This document shows, piece after piece, positions 23,928 through 30,798 of a DNA stretch of 31,348 bases. The notes under the pieces are model-generated. The model had not been told where the DNA came from and did no database searches. It saw only the letters and a program-made list of their open reading frames with translations. The stretch is from contig CAZSFD010000059.1 of assembly GCA_964606085.1 (NCBI GenBank), positions 1 to 31,348 on the forward strand, written 5' to 3'. The DNA comes from CAIQJJ01 sp964606085. Lineage in GTDB: Bacteria > Chloroflexota > Anaerolineae > Anaerolineales > UBA4823. How positions within the stretch are numbered: the first letter of the stretch is position 1; each line of letters opens with the position of its first letter. The position numbers and the translations under genes were made by a program.

Positions 23928-24800
23928 TCAGGGCAAATTATCGAAAGTGGATTGCAGCGCGTAAGCAACACCCACCATGCTCGGCCCGGTGTGGGCGGCC
24001 AGGACGGGGGACATATAATCTACCGGCATCCAGGTGCAGTGATACAGCGGGGCAATCAGTTCTTTCAAGCGCGCAACGCCTTCGGGATTGTACGAGTGAA
24101 GCAACTGCACCCGCAAATGCGTGCCAGGGGCGTGCTTTTTCTGCATCACATTGACCAGACCCTTGAGCGCCTGGTCGAAGGTGCGCCCCATGCCCAACTG
24201 GGCATACTTGCCTTCCACCTTCTCCACCCCAATCAGCGGGCGAATTTTGAGCAGCGAGACGATCAACCCCTTCATGTGACTGATGCGCCCACCGTGAATG
24301 AGGTATTTCAGTTCGTCGAGGGTGTAGATGCTCTCGGTGGCATCGCCAATGCGATGGATGAGTTGGACGATCTGCCCGACCGGCCAACCGGCTTTGAGGG
24401 CGCGGGCGGCGGCGGCCACCTGCCAACCCAGGGCTGCGCACAGCGTCTTGGTATCCACAATGGTCACGTTGGCTTCGGGAACCATGGCCGCAGCAGCCTG
24501 GGCCGCGTTGACGGTTCCGCTCAGGCCGGAAGACATCTGGATCGAGAGAATATCGGGATCGCCACTGGCGACCAGTTTGCGGTACATCTCGGCAAAATCG
24601 CCGGCGGAAGGCTGCGAAGTGATCGGGAAACTGGGGGTTGCCATGAGCTTCTTTTGCAGTTCGTCGGCCTGAATATCGAAGCCGCTGCGGTAGGTCTTGC
24701 CATCCAGCGTGATGGTATGCGGCACAACGTGGATTTCCATATCGGGCATCAGTTCGGGGGGCAGGTGCATGTCCATGCCGGTATCGGTCACAATTTGCAT
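23928..24800 (-). CDS. DegV family fatty-acid-binding protein
   Basis: 290 residues with the two-domain DegV fold. MQIVTDTGMDM opens the first strand. FPITSQPSAGDFAEMYRKL and IQMSSGLSGTVNAA bind the fatty acid head group; the region around LKYLIHGGRISHMKG is also conserved. FakB-type DegV proteins present fatty acids to the kinase FakA (established in Firmicutes); the role here is inferred. ATG 24800 is preferred over an upstream TTG because GGAG lies 7 bases before it. The mRNA has a leader of about 235 bases with a terminator just before the gene. The stop is 11 bases from the convergent hypD stop. Confidence 0.93.
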   Translation of the reverse strand: MQIVTDTGMDMHLPPELMPDMEIHVVPHTITLDGKTYRSGFDIQADELQKKLMATPSFPITSQPSAGDFAEMYRKLVASGDPDILSIQMSSGLSGTVNAAQAAAAMVPEANVTIVDTKTLCAALGWQVAAAARALKAGWPVGQIVQLIHRIGDATESIYTLDELKYLIHGGRISHMKGLIVSLLKIRPLIGVEKVEGKYAQLGMGRTFDQALKGLVNVMQKKHAPGTHLRVQLLHSYNPEGVARLKELIAPLYHCTWMPVDYMSPVLAAHTGPSMVGVAYALQSTFDNLP

Positions 24801-24821
24801 CGTCAAACTCCAATTTCAAAG

Positions 24822-24854
24822 GATAAAAAAAGCGGATGGAGGGCATCCATCCGC
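24822..24854 (-). terminator. Intrinsic terminator in the degV leader
   Basis: On the minus strand GCGGATGGA pairs perfectly with TCCATCCGC around TGCCC and is followed by seven T residues. It lies 20-odd bases upstream of the degV start and downstream of the degV promoter, so it must control read-through into degV. Confidence 0.85.
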
Positions 24855-25035
24855 TGGTCGAACGACGGAGGAAAGAGCGGGGAAAACCAACTTGCGTCTT
24901 GGAGGGACGTCTGAAAAGGTGAAACCCTGTCAGAAAGTGTTTATCCGGTCTTTCCTCCTGGGTATGAAGTTTCCATGTTTGTTGCTTACACCTCCTTTCA
25001 CATCGTAGGGCGTTTCAATGAACGAGTTACGATGT
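24855..25035 (-). promoter_or_regulatory. Structured 5' leader of degV, riboswitch-like
   Basis: The predicted transcript starts at A25035 with a hairpin ACATCGTA/TACGATGT (25035-25000). Next comes GAAAGGAGGTGTAAGC, then a domain closed by a perfect 10-bp helix, GGAGGAAAGA (24958-24949) with TCTTTCCTCC (24876-24867). Inside are a helix CTGA-c-AGG/CCT-tt-TCAG (24933-24911) and a smaller CCAA/TTGG helix (24902-24887). A terminator hairpin follows. I cannot match it to a riboswitch class or T-box that I know. A short frame inside it (METSYPGGKTG, ATG about 24984) might be a leader peptide, but the AGGAGG before it is 14 bases away. Confidence 0.55.
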
Positions 25036-25041
25036 ACACCC

Positions 25042-25070
25042 ATCATACATGAAAAAATGGGGGAAATCAA
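25042..25070 (-). promoter_or_regulatory. degV promoter
   Basis: On the minus strand TTGATT (25070-25065) and TATGAT (25047-25042) are separated by 17 bases. The start site 7 bases further on is an A that opens the first leader hairpin. Confidence 0.7.
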
Positions 25071-25186
25071 TATGCCGCGACAATCAAAATTGTTAACCCA
25101 AACCCGGTTTGCTGCCGCAATCACTACGTCCACGTTTCACGGCAAAATGATTTGGGTGCGTTTCATTCGAGCTAAGTGTTCTCCGG

Positions 25187-25370
25187 TGTCATTCCGAGGA
25201 GCGGTTTTTGCGACGAGGAATCCCTATTGCATACTTCTTTTCCAGCCTGGATAGGCATCAATAGTGCCTAACCCGCCAACTCCTTGCACAAAAAGCAAGA
25301 ATTTCCAGGATAAGCGCTTTAGCTCTTCCGCTTTATGCGGGTTAGGCAAATGCTCCAGAGATTCCTCGTC
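25187..25370. repeat. Nested inverted repeats, MITE-like
   Basis: Outer arms GACGAGGAATC (25212-25222) and GATTCCTCGTC (25360-25370) and inner arms GCCTAACCCGC (25266-25276) and GCGGGTTAGGC (25337-25347) are both perfect 11-bp matches. The left end begins GTCATTCCGAGGAGCG, a phrase I have seen as a dispersed bacterial intergenic repeat. No gene is visible within. Confidence 0.6.
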
Positions 25371-25373
25371 AGC

Positions 25374-25444
25374 GAACCATGAATCGCACAAATCTGCACG
25401 GATTTTTGGATTTCATTCGTGAAAATTCGTGCTATGCGTGGTTC
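25374..25444. repeat. Palindromic intergenic repeat (GAACCAtGAAT type)
   Basis: The ends GAACCATGAATCGCA and TGCTATGCGTGGTTC are imperfect complements (12 of 15). The middle carries ATTCGTGAAAATTCGTG, a sequence typical of dispersed repeats in several phyla. It lies directly after the nested repeat and before the helicase. Confidence 0.5.
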
Positions 25445-25554
25445 ATTTTGAAGTGCGTCACAGAAAATCCCAGGCAGCCGAAAATTGAACCCGGCGCGAA
25501 TCGGACGATGAGGCTACAATAACGATAAGAAAACTATCAGAACGAAGGATTGTT

Positions 25555-27039
25555 ATGGATACCGAAACCCAAGAAACCCCCACCCTGCCCGAATATCCCC
25601 TGGCCCGCCTGGCCGACCTGCCCGAAACCCTGCAAAAGGGCGTGCAGGCCGCCGGATGGCCCGAACTGATGCCCGTACAAGGCAAGGCACTGCCTTATCT
25701 CTTTGCGCAACACGATATGATGATCCAATCGCGCACCGGCAGCGGCAAGACCGGCGCGTACCTGCTGCCGCTGCTCGGATTGCTCAACCCGCTCAAGCGC
25801 AGTGTGCAGGCGTTGATCCTGGTGCCGACGCGCGAACTGGCGTTGCAGGTATACACCGAGGCCAAGACCCTCGGCCAGTTCACCGAGGTCAACAGCGTGG
25901 CCGTCTATGGCGGCGTGGGCTATGAGGAGCAACTGGCGGCCTTCAAGTCCGGGGCGCACCTCGTCGTGGGTACGCCAGGCCGCGTACTCGATCACCTGCT
26001 GCGGCGTTCGATGCGCCTGGATGAGCTGCAATTCCTGGTCTTCGATGAGGCCGACCGGATGCTCTCGATGGGCTTCTACCCCGATATGTGCCGCGTGCAA
26101 GATTACCTGCCCGGCGGCCCGTTCAGCCGCGAAGACGTGCAGAAGCGCCACGTCAGCAGTTATATGTTCTCGGCCACCTTCCCGCCCCAGGTGATGCGCC
26201 TGGCCGGGCAGTTCCTCCAGAATCCGGGCTTTCTCAACCTGAGCAGCGACCACATCCACGTTACCGAGGTAGCCCACCAATACGTGGTGGTGCCAGGCAT
26301 GGATAAGGATCGCAGCCTGATCCGCATCATCGAGATGGAAAACCCGGCCTCGGCGCTGATTTTCTGTAATACCAAAGTGCGCGTGGAATACGTGACCGCC
26401 GTGCTGCAACGCTTCGGTTACGACGCCGACCAACTCTCATCTGACTTATCCCAGGCGGCGCGCGAAAAGGTGTTAGGGCTGGTGCGCCAGGAAAAACTGC
26501 GTTTTCTGGTGGCGACGGATGTGGCCGCCCGCGGCATTGACCTGCCCGAACTCTCGCACGTCTTCCAATACGAGCCGCCCGAAGACCCCGAAGCCTACAT
26601 CCACCGCGCCGGGCGCACCGGACGCGCCGGGGCCAGCGGCACCGCTATCTCGCTGGTGACCTCGCTGGAGCGGCGCAAACTGTTGCAAATTGGGATGCAG
26701 TTCAAAATTGAATTTCATGAATGCCCCCTGCCAGGTGATGAAGATGTGGAACGCGTCGTCTCCGAACGCATCATCACGCTATTAGAAGCCCGCCTGCGCA
26801 GCCGCGACAAGCTGCAAGTCGAACGGATGGAGCGCTTCATCCCGCTGGCACGTCAATTGGGCGAAAACGCCGCTGAAGCCGGACTGCTGGCGATGCTGCT
26901 GGACGATTTCTACCAGGAAACCTTCCACGCCCCCATTTTCAGCCCGCCCGAGGGCCGGCCTGCCCCAGGCGCAGTTTCGCACGCCAAAGCATCACGCCCA
27001 CCGCGCAACAAGAACGGCGGGCGGCGGCGCTCCAGGTAA
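25555..27039 (+). CDS. DEAD-box ATP-dependent RNA helicase
   Basis: A 494-residue RNA helicase that remodels RNA or ribonucleoprotein in ribosome assembly, decay or cold adaptation. Motifs in order: Q-motif-like MPVQGKALPYL, motif I SRTGSGKTGA (Lys66), Ia PTRELALQ, Ib TPGRVLDH, II VFDEADRML, III FSATFPP, IV LIFCNTKVR, V TDVAARGIDLPELSHV, VI HRAGRTGRAG. The C-terminal extension holds a coiled segment and a basic tail (KNGGRRRSR) that likely binds RNA. ATG 25555 is preceded by AAGGA. It resembles the RhlE/CsdA group but is not assigned further. It ends in a shared bidirectional terminator. Confidence 0.96.
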   Translation: MDTETQETPTLPEYPLARLADLPETLQKGVQAAGWPELMPVQGKALPYLFAQHDMMIQSRTGSGKTGAYLLPLLGLLNPLKRSVQALILVPTRELALQVYTEAKTLGQFTEVNSVAVYGGVGYEEQLAAFKSGAHLVVGTPGRVLDHLLRRSMRLDELQFLVFDEADRMLSMGFYPDMCRVQDYLPGGPFSREDVQKRHVSSYMFSATFPPQVMRLAGQFLQNPGFLNLSSDHIHVTEVAHQYVVVPGMDKDRSLIRIIEMENPASALIFCNTKVRVEYVTAVLQRFGYDADQLSSDLSQAAREKVLGLVRQEKLRFLVATDVAARGIDLPELSHVFQYEPPEDPEAYIHRAGRTGRAGASGTAISLVTSLERRKLLQIGMQFKIEFHECPLPGDEDVERVVSERIITLLEARLRSRDKLQVERMERFIPLARQLGENAAEAGLLAMLLDDFYQETFHAPIFSPPEGRPAPGAVSHAKASRPPRNKNGGRRRSR

Positions 27040-27041
27040 TG

Positions 27042-27089
27042 AAAAAACAGATTTCCGAAGTGTTCGAGACTGCGGAAATCTGTTTTTTT
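27042..27089. terminator. Bidirectional terminator between helicase and nnr
   Basis: AAAAAACAGATTTCCG (27042-27057) and its exact complement (27073-27088) form a 16-bp stem, with runs of A on one side and T on the other. It therefore serves both converging genes. The nnr stop codon (27088-27090) overlaps its edge. Confidence 0.88.
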
Positions 27090-28662
27090 AAGCTACTTCT
27101 GCGAAAATCTCAATCACCGCCGAGAGAACATCACCTGCCAGCACGGCGGCGGTGCTGCCCAGGGTTTCGGCGGCGCGCAGGCCAGCCTGGGCGTGAATCC
27201 AGGTTCCGGCAGTGGCAGCCTCGAACGCGCCCAGCCCTTGCGCCCGCAGGCCGGTGATTACGCCAGCCAGCACGTCACCCGTTCCGGCACGCGCCAGGGC
27301 CGGCGTGGCGACTGCGATGATGGCGGTGCGTCCATCGGGGGCGGCGATGATCGTGCCGGGGCCTTTCAGCACCACCACATGCCCCCATTCGGCCGCGCAG
27401 CGTTCGGCCAGGCCCAGCCGGTCGGCCTGGATTTGGTCGGGCGACAGCCCCGTCAGCACGGCCATTTCGCCGGGGTGCGGGGTGAGAATGGCCGGGGCAG
27501 GCAGGCGCGAGGGCCAATCGGGCAGGCGGATGAGGAGTTTGAGGGCGTCGGCGTCGAGGATGAGGGGGGGGCAAGGGAGCAGGGGAGCAGGGGTGAAGGG
27601 GGGAGGGAGGAGCTTTGAGAGGAAGTGGGCGGTGGTTTCTTGCAGGCCGAAACCGGGGCCGAGCAGGAGGGCAGTGGGGCGGGCGAGATGCGGGCGCAGG
27701 GTGTCGGCGGCGGAGGCGGCGATGAAGCCATCTTCGTGGGGCAGCAAGACCCAGGTGGCTTCGGGCAGGTGGCCGGCCAGGGCGGCGTGCAGCGGGTGGG
27801 GGACGGCCAGCGTGACCCAACCCGCGCCGCTGCGATAGGCCGCCTGGCCAGCCAGCAGCGCCGCGCCGCTGTAATTGAGGCAGCCCGCCACCACCAGCGC
27901 CACGCCAAAAGTGCCTTTGTGGGCATCCAACGCCCGTTTGGGCAGGGCGGCGCGCACCCAGGCGGCATCCACCACGAAACGGTGCAAATGATCCCATTCG
28001 GGCAGGCCATCCAAACTGCCAATCCCCACCAACTGCAACTCACCAAGTAACCCAAAGGCCGGAAAACGCAGCAAACCCTGTTTGACGGCGGCCATCGTCA
28101 CCGTGAGGTCGGCGGGGATGGTTTGCGGGGCGGCTTCGCCGGTGTCGCAATCTACCCCGGAGGGGCAATCTACGGCGACGATCAGCGGCGGGGGGACGAG
28201 TTTTGGCAGCGTTTCTTTGACTTTGCCCAGCAGGTAGGCCACTTCGGGGCGCAGCGGCAGGCGAATACCCGTGCCGAGGACGCCATCGAGCATCACGCTG
28301 TACTCGTCGAGCAATGTGGTTAACTGGCGGCAATCGGGGTCGTCGCAGGCGATGACGATTTGCCCGCCCGCTTCAGCCAGGCGCATCAACAAGGTGTCGT
28401 CTTCCAGGCGGGGGCGAACGAGATAGGCCGTGGCGCGCCAGCCGTGAAAGGCCAGGTAGGCCAGCGCCACCAGCGTATCGCCGCCGTTATTGCCCGAACC
28501 GACCAGGCCCAGAATACTGCGGTCGGGCAAGCTGCCAAAGCGCTCTTGCACGACCAGCGCCAGGTTTGCGCCGGCGTTTTCCATCATTTGCGCATAGCGC
28601 AGCCCGGCGGCATCGGCGGCGCGTTCGATGGCTTGCATTTGGGAGACGGAGACGAGTTTCAT
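27088..28662 (-). CDS. nnr: Bifunctional NAD(P)H-hydrate epimerase/dehydratase
   Basis: Repairs hydrated NAD(P)H. 524 residues with two fused domains. N-terminal epimerase (YjeF_N): LVGSGNNGGDTLVALAYLAF, VMLDGVLGTGIRLPL, VAVDCPSGVDCDTG. C-terminal ADP-dependent dehydratase (carbohydrate-kinase fold): KGTFGVALVVAG, LLLGPGFG, LILDADALKLL, LTPHPGEMAVLTG, VVLKGPGTII, and the anion-hole motif AGTGDVLAGVITG. A proline-rich loop (PPPFTPAPLLPCPP) just before LILDADA is coded by short G-rich repeats and is not a normal part of the family. ATG 28662 has GGAG 7 bases upstream. Confidence 0.95.
   Translation of the reverse strand: MKLVSVSQMQAIERAADAAGLRYAQMMENAGANLALVVQERFGSLPDRSILGLVGSGNNGGDTLVALAYLAFHGWRATAYLVRPRLEDDTLLMRLAEAGGQIVIACDDPDCRQLTTLLDEYSVMLDGVLGTGIRLPLRPEVAYLLGKVKETLPKLVPPPLIVAVDCPSGVDCDTGEAAPQTIPADLTVTMAAVKQGLLRFPAFGLLGELQLVGIGSLDGLPEWDHLHRFVVDAAWVRAALPKRALDAHKGTFGVALVVAGCLNYSGAALLAGQAAYRSGAGWVTLAVPHPLHAALAGHLPEATWVLLPHEDGFIAASAADTLRPHLARPTALLLGPGFGLQETTAHFLSKLLPPPFTPAPLLPCPPLILDADALKLLIRLPDWPSRLPAPAILTPHPGEMAVLTGLSPDQIQADRLGLAERCAAEWGHVVVLKGPGTIIAAPDGRTAIIAVATPALARAGTGDVLAGVITGLRAQGLGAFEAATAGTWIHAQAGLRAAETLGSTAAVLAGDVLSAVIEIFAEVA
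27567..27604. repeat. G-rich 7/8-base repeat inside nnr
   Basis: GGGGGCA, AGGGAGCA, GGGGAGCA, GGGGTGAA and GGGGGGA follow one another. On the coding strand they give the Pro-rich loop of Nnr in frame. The first unit equals the unit of the array at 30538-30712. Confidence 0.65.
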
Positions 28663-28673
28663 GGGGGGACTCC

Positions 28674-28752
28674 AGTTGAAGGTGGGAAGGTTGCAAGCTG
28701 AAGGTTGAAAGTTCCGTTGCTAACCTTCAACCTTCAACTTTCCAACCTTCAC
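28674..28752. repeat. GTTGAAG/AACCTTC heptamer repeats at the AOR 3' end
   Basis: GTTGAAG-like units (28674-28714) face AACCTTC-like units (28721-28750), giving an imperfect inverted repeat. The right half codes the last ten or so residues of the AOR (VKVGKLKVEG) and its TAG stop (28720-28722). The same unit and the same peptide (KLKVEG) occur inside hypF. Confidence 0.75.
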
Positions 28753-30537
28753 CCTTTGCCGCGTTTCTGGCGTGGGCATACCGGTGATGGGATCCCAGCC
28801 GCGCACGGCATAATAGGCGGCGAGCATGGCGGGTAAATCGGGGGCGAATGCGGCTGCGCCGCCCTCAGCATAGGCTTTGAGCAGCAGTTCGGGCAGGGTA
28901 TCGTTGGCGGCGGTGAGACCGAGGCGGCCGTTGATCAGGCGCTTGAGATTCCAGGCGCGCTCGCCGGTGAGCAGCAGTTCGTGGAGGGTGAGATCGAAGC
29001 CGCAGGCAATGTTGACGAGGGTGACGACGGTTTCAGCGGGGACGTTGGCCAGGATGCACATCACCAGAGCGTTGCAAACGGTGCGCCAATCCTGATGGCG
29101 GGCAACGTTGGCGGCCTTTTCGGCCCCACCGCGGGGGTCGTGCATTTCGAGGCCGAGGGCTTCGTCGGTCTGGCCCATTTCGACGAGGAAGTAGTCAGAT
29201 TGGTTGTGGCAGGCGCCGCGCGGCGAGGTGGCGTAGACCAGGGCCATGCCCGAAAAGCCGCGCGGGTCGTGATAGGCCACTTCGAGGCCATTGACCTGCA
29301 CGGCGAGGCCCGGCGCGCCGAAGCGGGCGGCCAGGGCGCGTGCGCCATCGGCCAGGAAGTTGCCCAGCCCTTGCCGCCGGGCCGTCTGGTGGATGAGCGT
29401 TTCGACGGCGGCAGCATCGCCCCAGCGCAGCGGCATCCCGGCGTCGGCTTCGCTCAGCAGGCCGCGCTCGAAGAGCGTGAACGCCAGGCCGAGGGTGTTG
29501 CTCATGCTGATTGTATCCATGCCGTAGCGGTCGCACAGATCGCCCAGGCGGGTGACAATGGCGAGATCATCAATGAGCAAATTCGGGCCAAAGCCGACCA
29601 TCGTTTCGTATTCAGGGCCTTTGCGTTTGCTGCCGGGGGCGTCGCCATCGAGATGCACCACGCGCCCGCAGGCGATCACGCAGGCGTGGCAGGCGCTGAC
29701 GCCCTTCAAAATCGTCTCGGACATGCTGGCCCCGGAGATTTTTTCCACGCCATCCATCGTGCCTTGCTGGTAATATTTTTTGGGCATGCTGCCCATGTAG
29801 TCGAAAAAGTCCGCCGCGCCGCCGGTGCCAAGCTGGCGCAGCATGACGGTCATGTTGTCGGAGCGGAGCTGTTTGTTGGCGTCGGAGCGCAGGGGCATGT
29901 AGGCGGTGAGGTCGGCCACGGGGATACGGCCGCTGCCGTGGACGGCGATGGCCTTGAGGCGCTTGGCCCCCATCACCGCACCCAGGCCGGTGCGACCAGC
30001 CACACGGCCGTGATCGGTGAGGATGAGCGAGAAGGGGATGCGCGCTTCGCCGGCCATGCCAATCGAGGCAACATGGATTTTTCCGCTGCCTAACTCGCTG
30101 GACAGGCGTTCCTGCACGGCGTAGGGGTCGAGGCCCCACAGGGGCGCGGCGTCGCGCAGTTCCGCTTCGCCATCATGAATCCAAAGGTAAACGGGCGCGG
30201 CGGCCTGGCCGGTAATCCATACGCCATCGAAACCGGCGGCGCGCAGCTCAGGCCCCCAAAAACCGCCGCAGTTCGACTCGGCCCATAGATGGGTAGCCGG
30301 GGATTTGCCGCACACCACGAAGCGCCCGGTGGCCGGGCCTGCCGTGCCTGAAAGCGGGCCGTTGAGGAAGAGCAGCGGCGCATCCGGGCTGAGCGGGTCG
30401 AGTTCGGCGGTGAGGCTGTCGTACAGCAGCCGCGCCGCCAGCGACGCCCCGCCGAGGTAGTCGCGCTGCCAGTCGGCGGGGATGGTGTACGAGGCGGTCT
30501 GGCGGGTGGTGAGGTTGATGGTGAGGAGGGGTTGCAT
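28720..30537 (-). CDS. Aldehyde ferredoxin oxidoreductase family protein
   Basis: 605 residues, a typical length for tungsten/molybdenum bis-pterin AOR enzymes, which oxidise aldehydes to acids with ferredoxin. Blocks: NGPLSGT, CGGFWGPELRAAGFDGVWITG, GRVAGRTGLGAVMGAKRLKAI, CHACVIACGR near 278-287 with three of the four [4Fe-4S] Cys, KGPEYETMVGFG, HDPRGFSGMALVYATSPRGACH, and a late Cys in NALVMC as likely fourth ligand. The substrate cannot be told; benzoyl-CoA reductase-like and formaldehyde AORs share these motifs. ATG 30537 abuts the heptamer array with no Shine-Dalgarno sequence. The C-terminus VKVGKLKVEG and the stop come from another heptamer repeat. Confidence 0.93.
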   Translation of the reverse strand: MQPLLTINLTTRQTASYTIPADWQRDYLGGASLAARLLYDSLTAELDPLSPDAPLLFLNGPLSGTAGPATGRFVVCGKSPATHLWAESNCGGFWGPELRAAGFDGVWITGQAAAPVYLWIHDGEAELRDAAPLWGLDPYAVQERLSSELGSGKIHVASIGMAGEARIPFSLILTDHGRVAGRTGLGAVMGAKRLKAIAVHGSGRIPVADLTAYMPLRSDANKQLRSDNMTVMLRQLGTGGAADFFDYMGSMPKKYYQQGTMDGVEKISGASMSETILKGVSACHACVIACGRVVHLDGDAPGSKRKGPEYETMVGFGPNLLIDDLAIVTRLGDLCDRYGMDTISMSNTLGLAFTLFERGLLSEADAGMPLRWGDAAAVETLIHQTARRQGLGNFLADGARALAARFGAPGLAVQVNGLEVAYHDPRGFSGMALVYATSPRGACHNQSDYFLVEMGQTDEALGLEMHDPRGGAEKAANVARHQDWRTVCNALVMCILANVPAETVVTLVNIACGFDLTLHELLLTGERAWNLKRLINGRLGLTAANDTLPELLLKAYAEGGAAAFAPDLPAMLAAYYAVRGWDPITGMPTPETRQRVKVGKLKVEG

Positions 30538-30712
30538 GGGGGCAGGGGGCAGGAAGCAAGTGGCAGGGGGCAGGGGGCAGGGGGCAGGGGGCAGGGGGCA
30601 GGGTGCAGGGGGCAGGGGGCAGGTAGCAAGTGGCAGGGGGCAGGGGGCAGGGGGCAGGGGGCAGGGGGCAGGGGGCAGGGGGCAGGGGGCAACTTGCCAC
30701 TTGCCACTTGCT
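30538..30712. repeat. 25-unit heptamer array (GGGGGCA)
   Basis: Exactly 25 consecutive 7-base units fill 175 bases: 17 exact GGGGGCA, the variants GGAAGCA, GGGTGCA and GGTAGCA, AGTGGCA twice, and at the right end ACTTGCC twice and ACTTGCT, which are complements of the AGTGGCA/GGCAAGT type. The variant pair (GGNAGCA AGTGGCA) occurs twice, a sign of block duplication. The left edge touches the AOR start codon. There are no spacers, so it is not CRISPR. Confidence 0.92.
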
Positions 30713-30726
30713 TAGTTTACCAAAGT

Positions 30727-30755
30727 TTGCCGGAATGGATTTTGGAGGGTAAAAT
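30727..30755 (+). promoter_or_regulatory. Candidate patatin promoter
   Basis: TTGCCG (30727-30732) and TAAAAT (30750-30755) are separated by 17 bases, 44 bases before the start codon. Confidence 0.5.
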
Positions 30756-30798
30756 CAGAGAGCGAAGGTCTGAATTAGTGGATGAGAAAGGAGTTGGA

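Noticed and set aside
23406..24914. 502-residue plus-strand open frame across hypD and degV
   Set aside because: It overlaps both real genes in wrong frames and shows no domain pattern.
24855..25035. T-box, SAM, TPP, cobalamin or GEMM riboswitch
   Set aside because: I looked for the core motifs of these classes (such as the T-box AGGGTGGNACCGCG block or the TPP CTGAGA block) and did not find them.
24930..25133. 67-residue minus-strand frame across the degV leader and promoter
   Set aside because: Its start lies upstream of the predicted promoter and has no ribosome-binding site. The stretch is better explained as a structured leader, though a short leader peptide cannot be excluded.
28981..30093. 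370-residue plus-strand open frame
   Set aside because: Antisense shadow of the AOR gene.
30538..30712. CRISPR array
   Set aside because: Units are 7 bases with no spacers and no cas genes.
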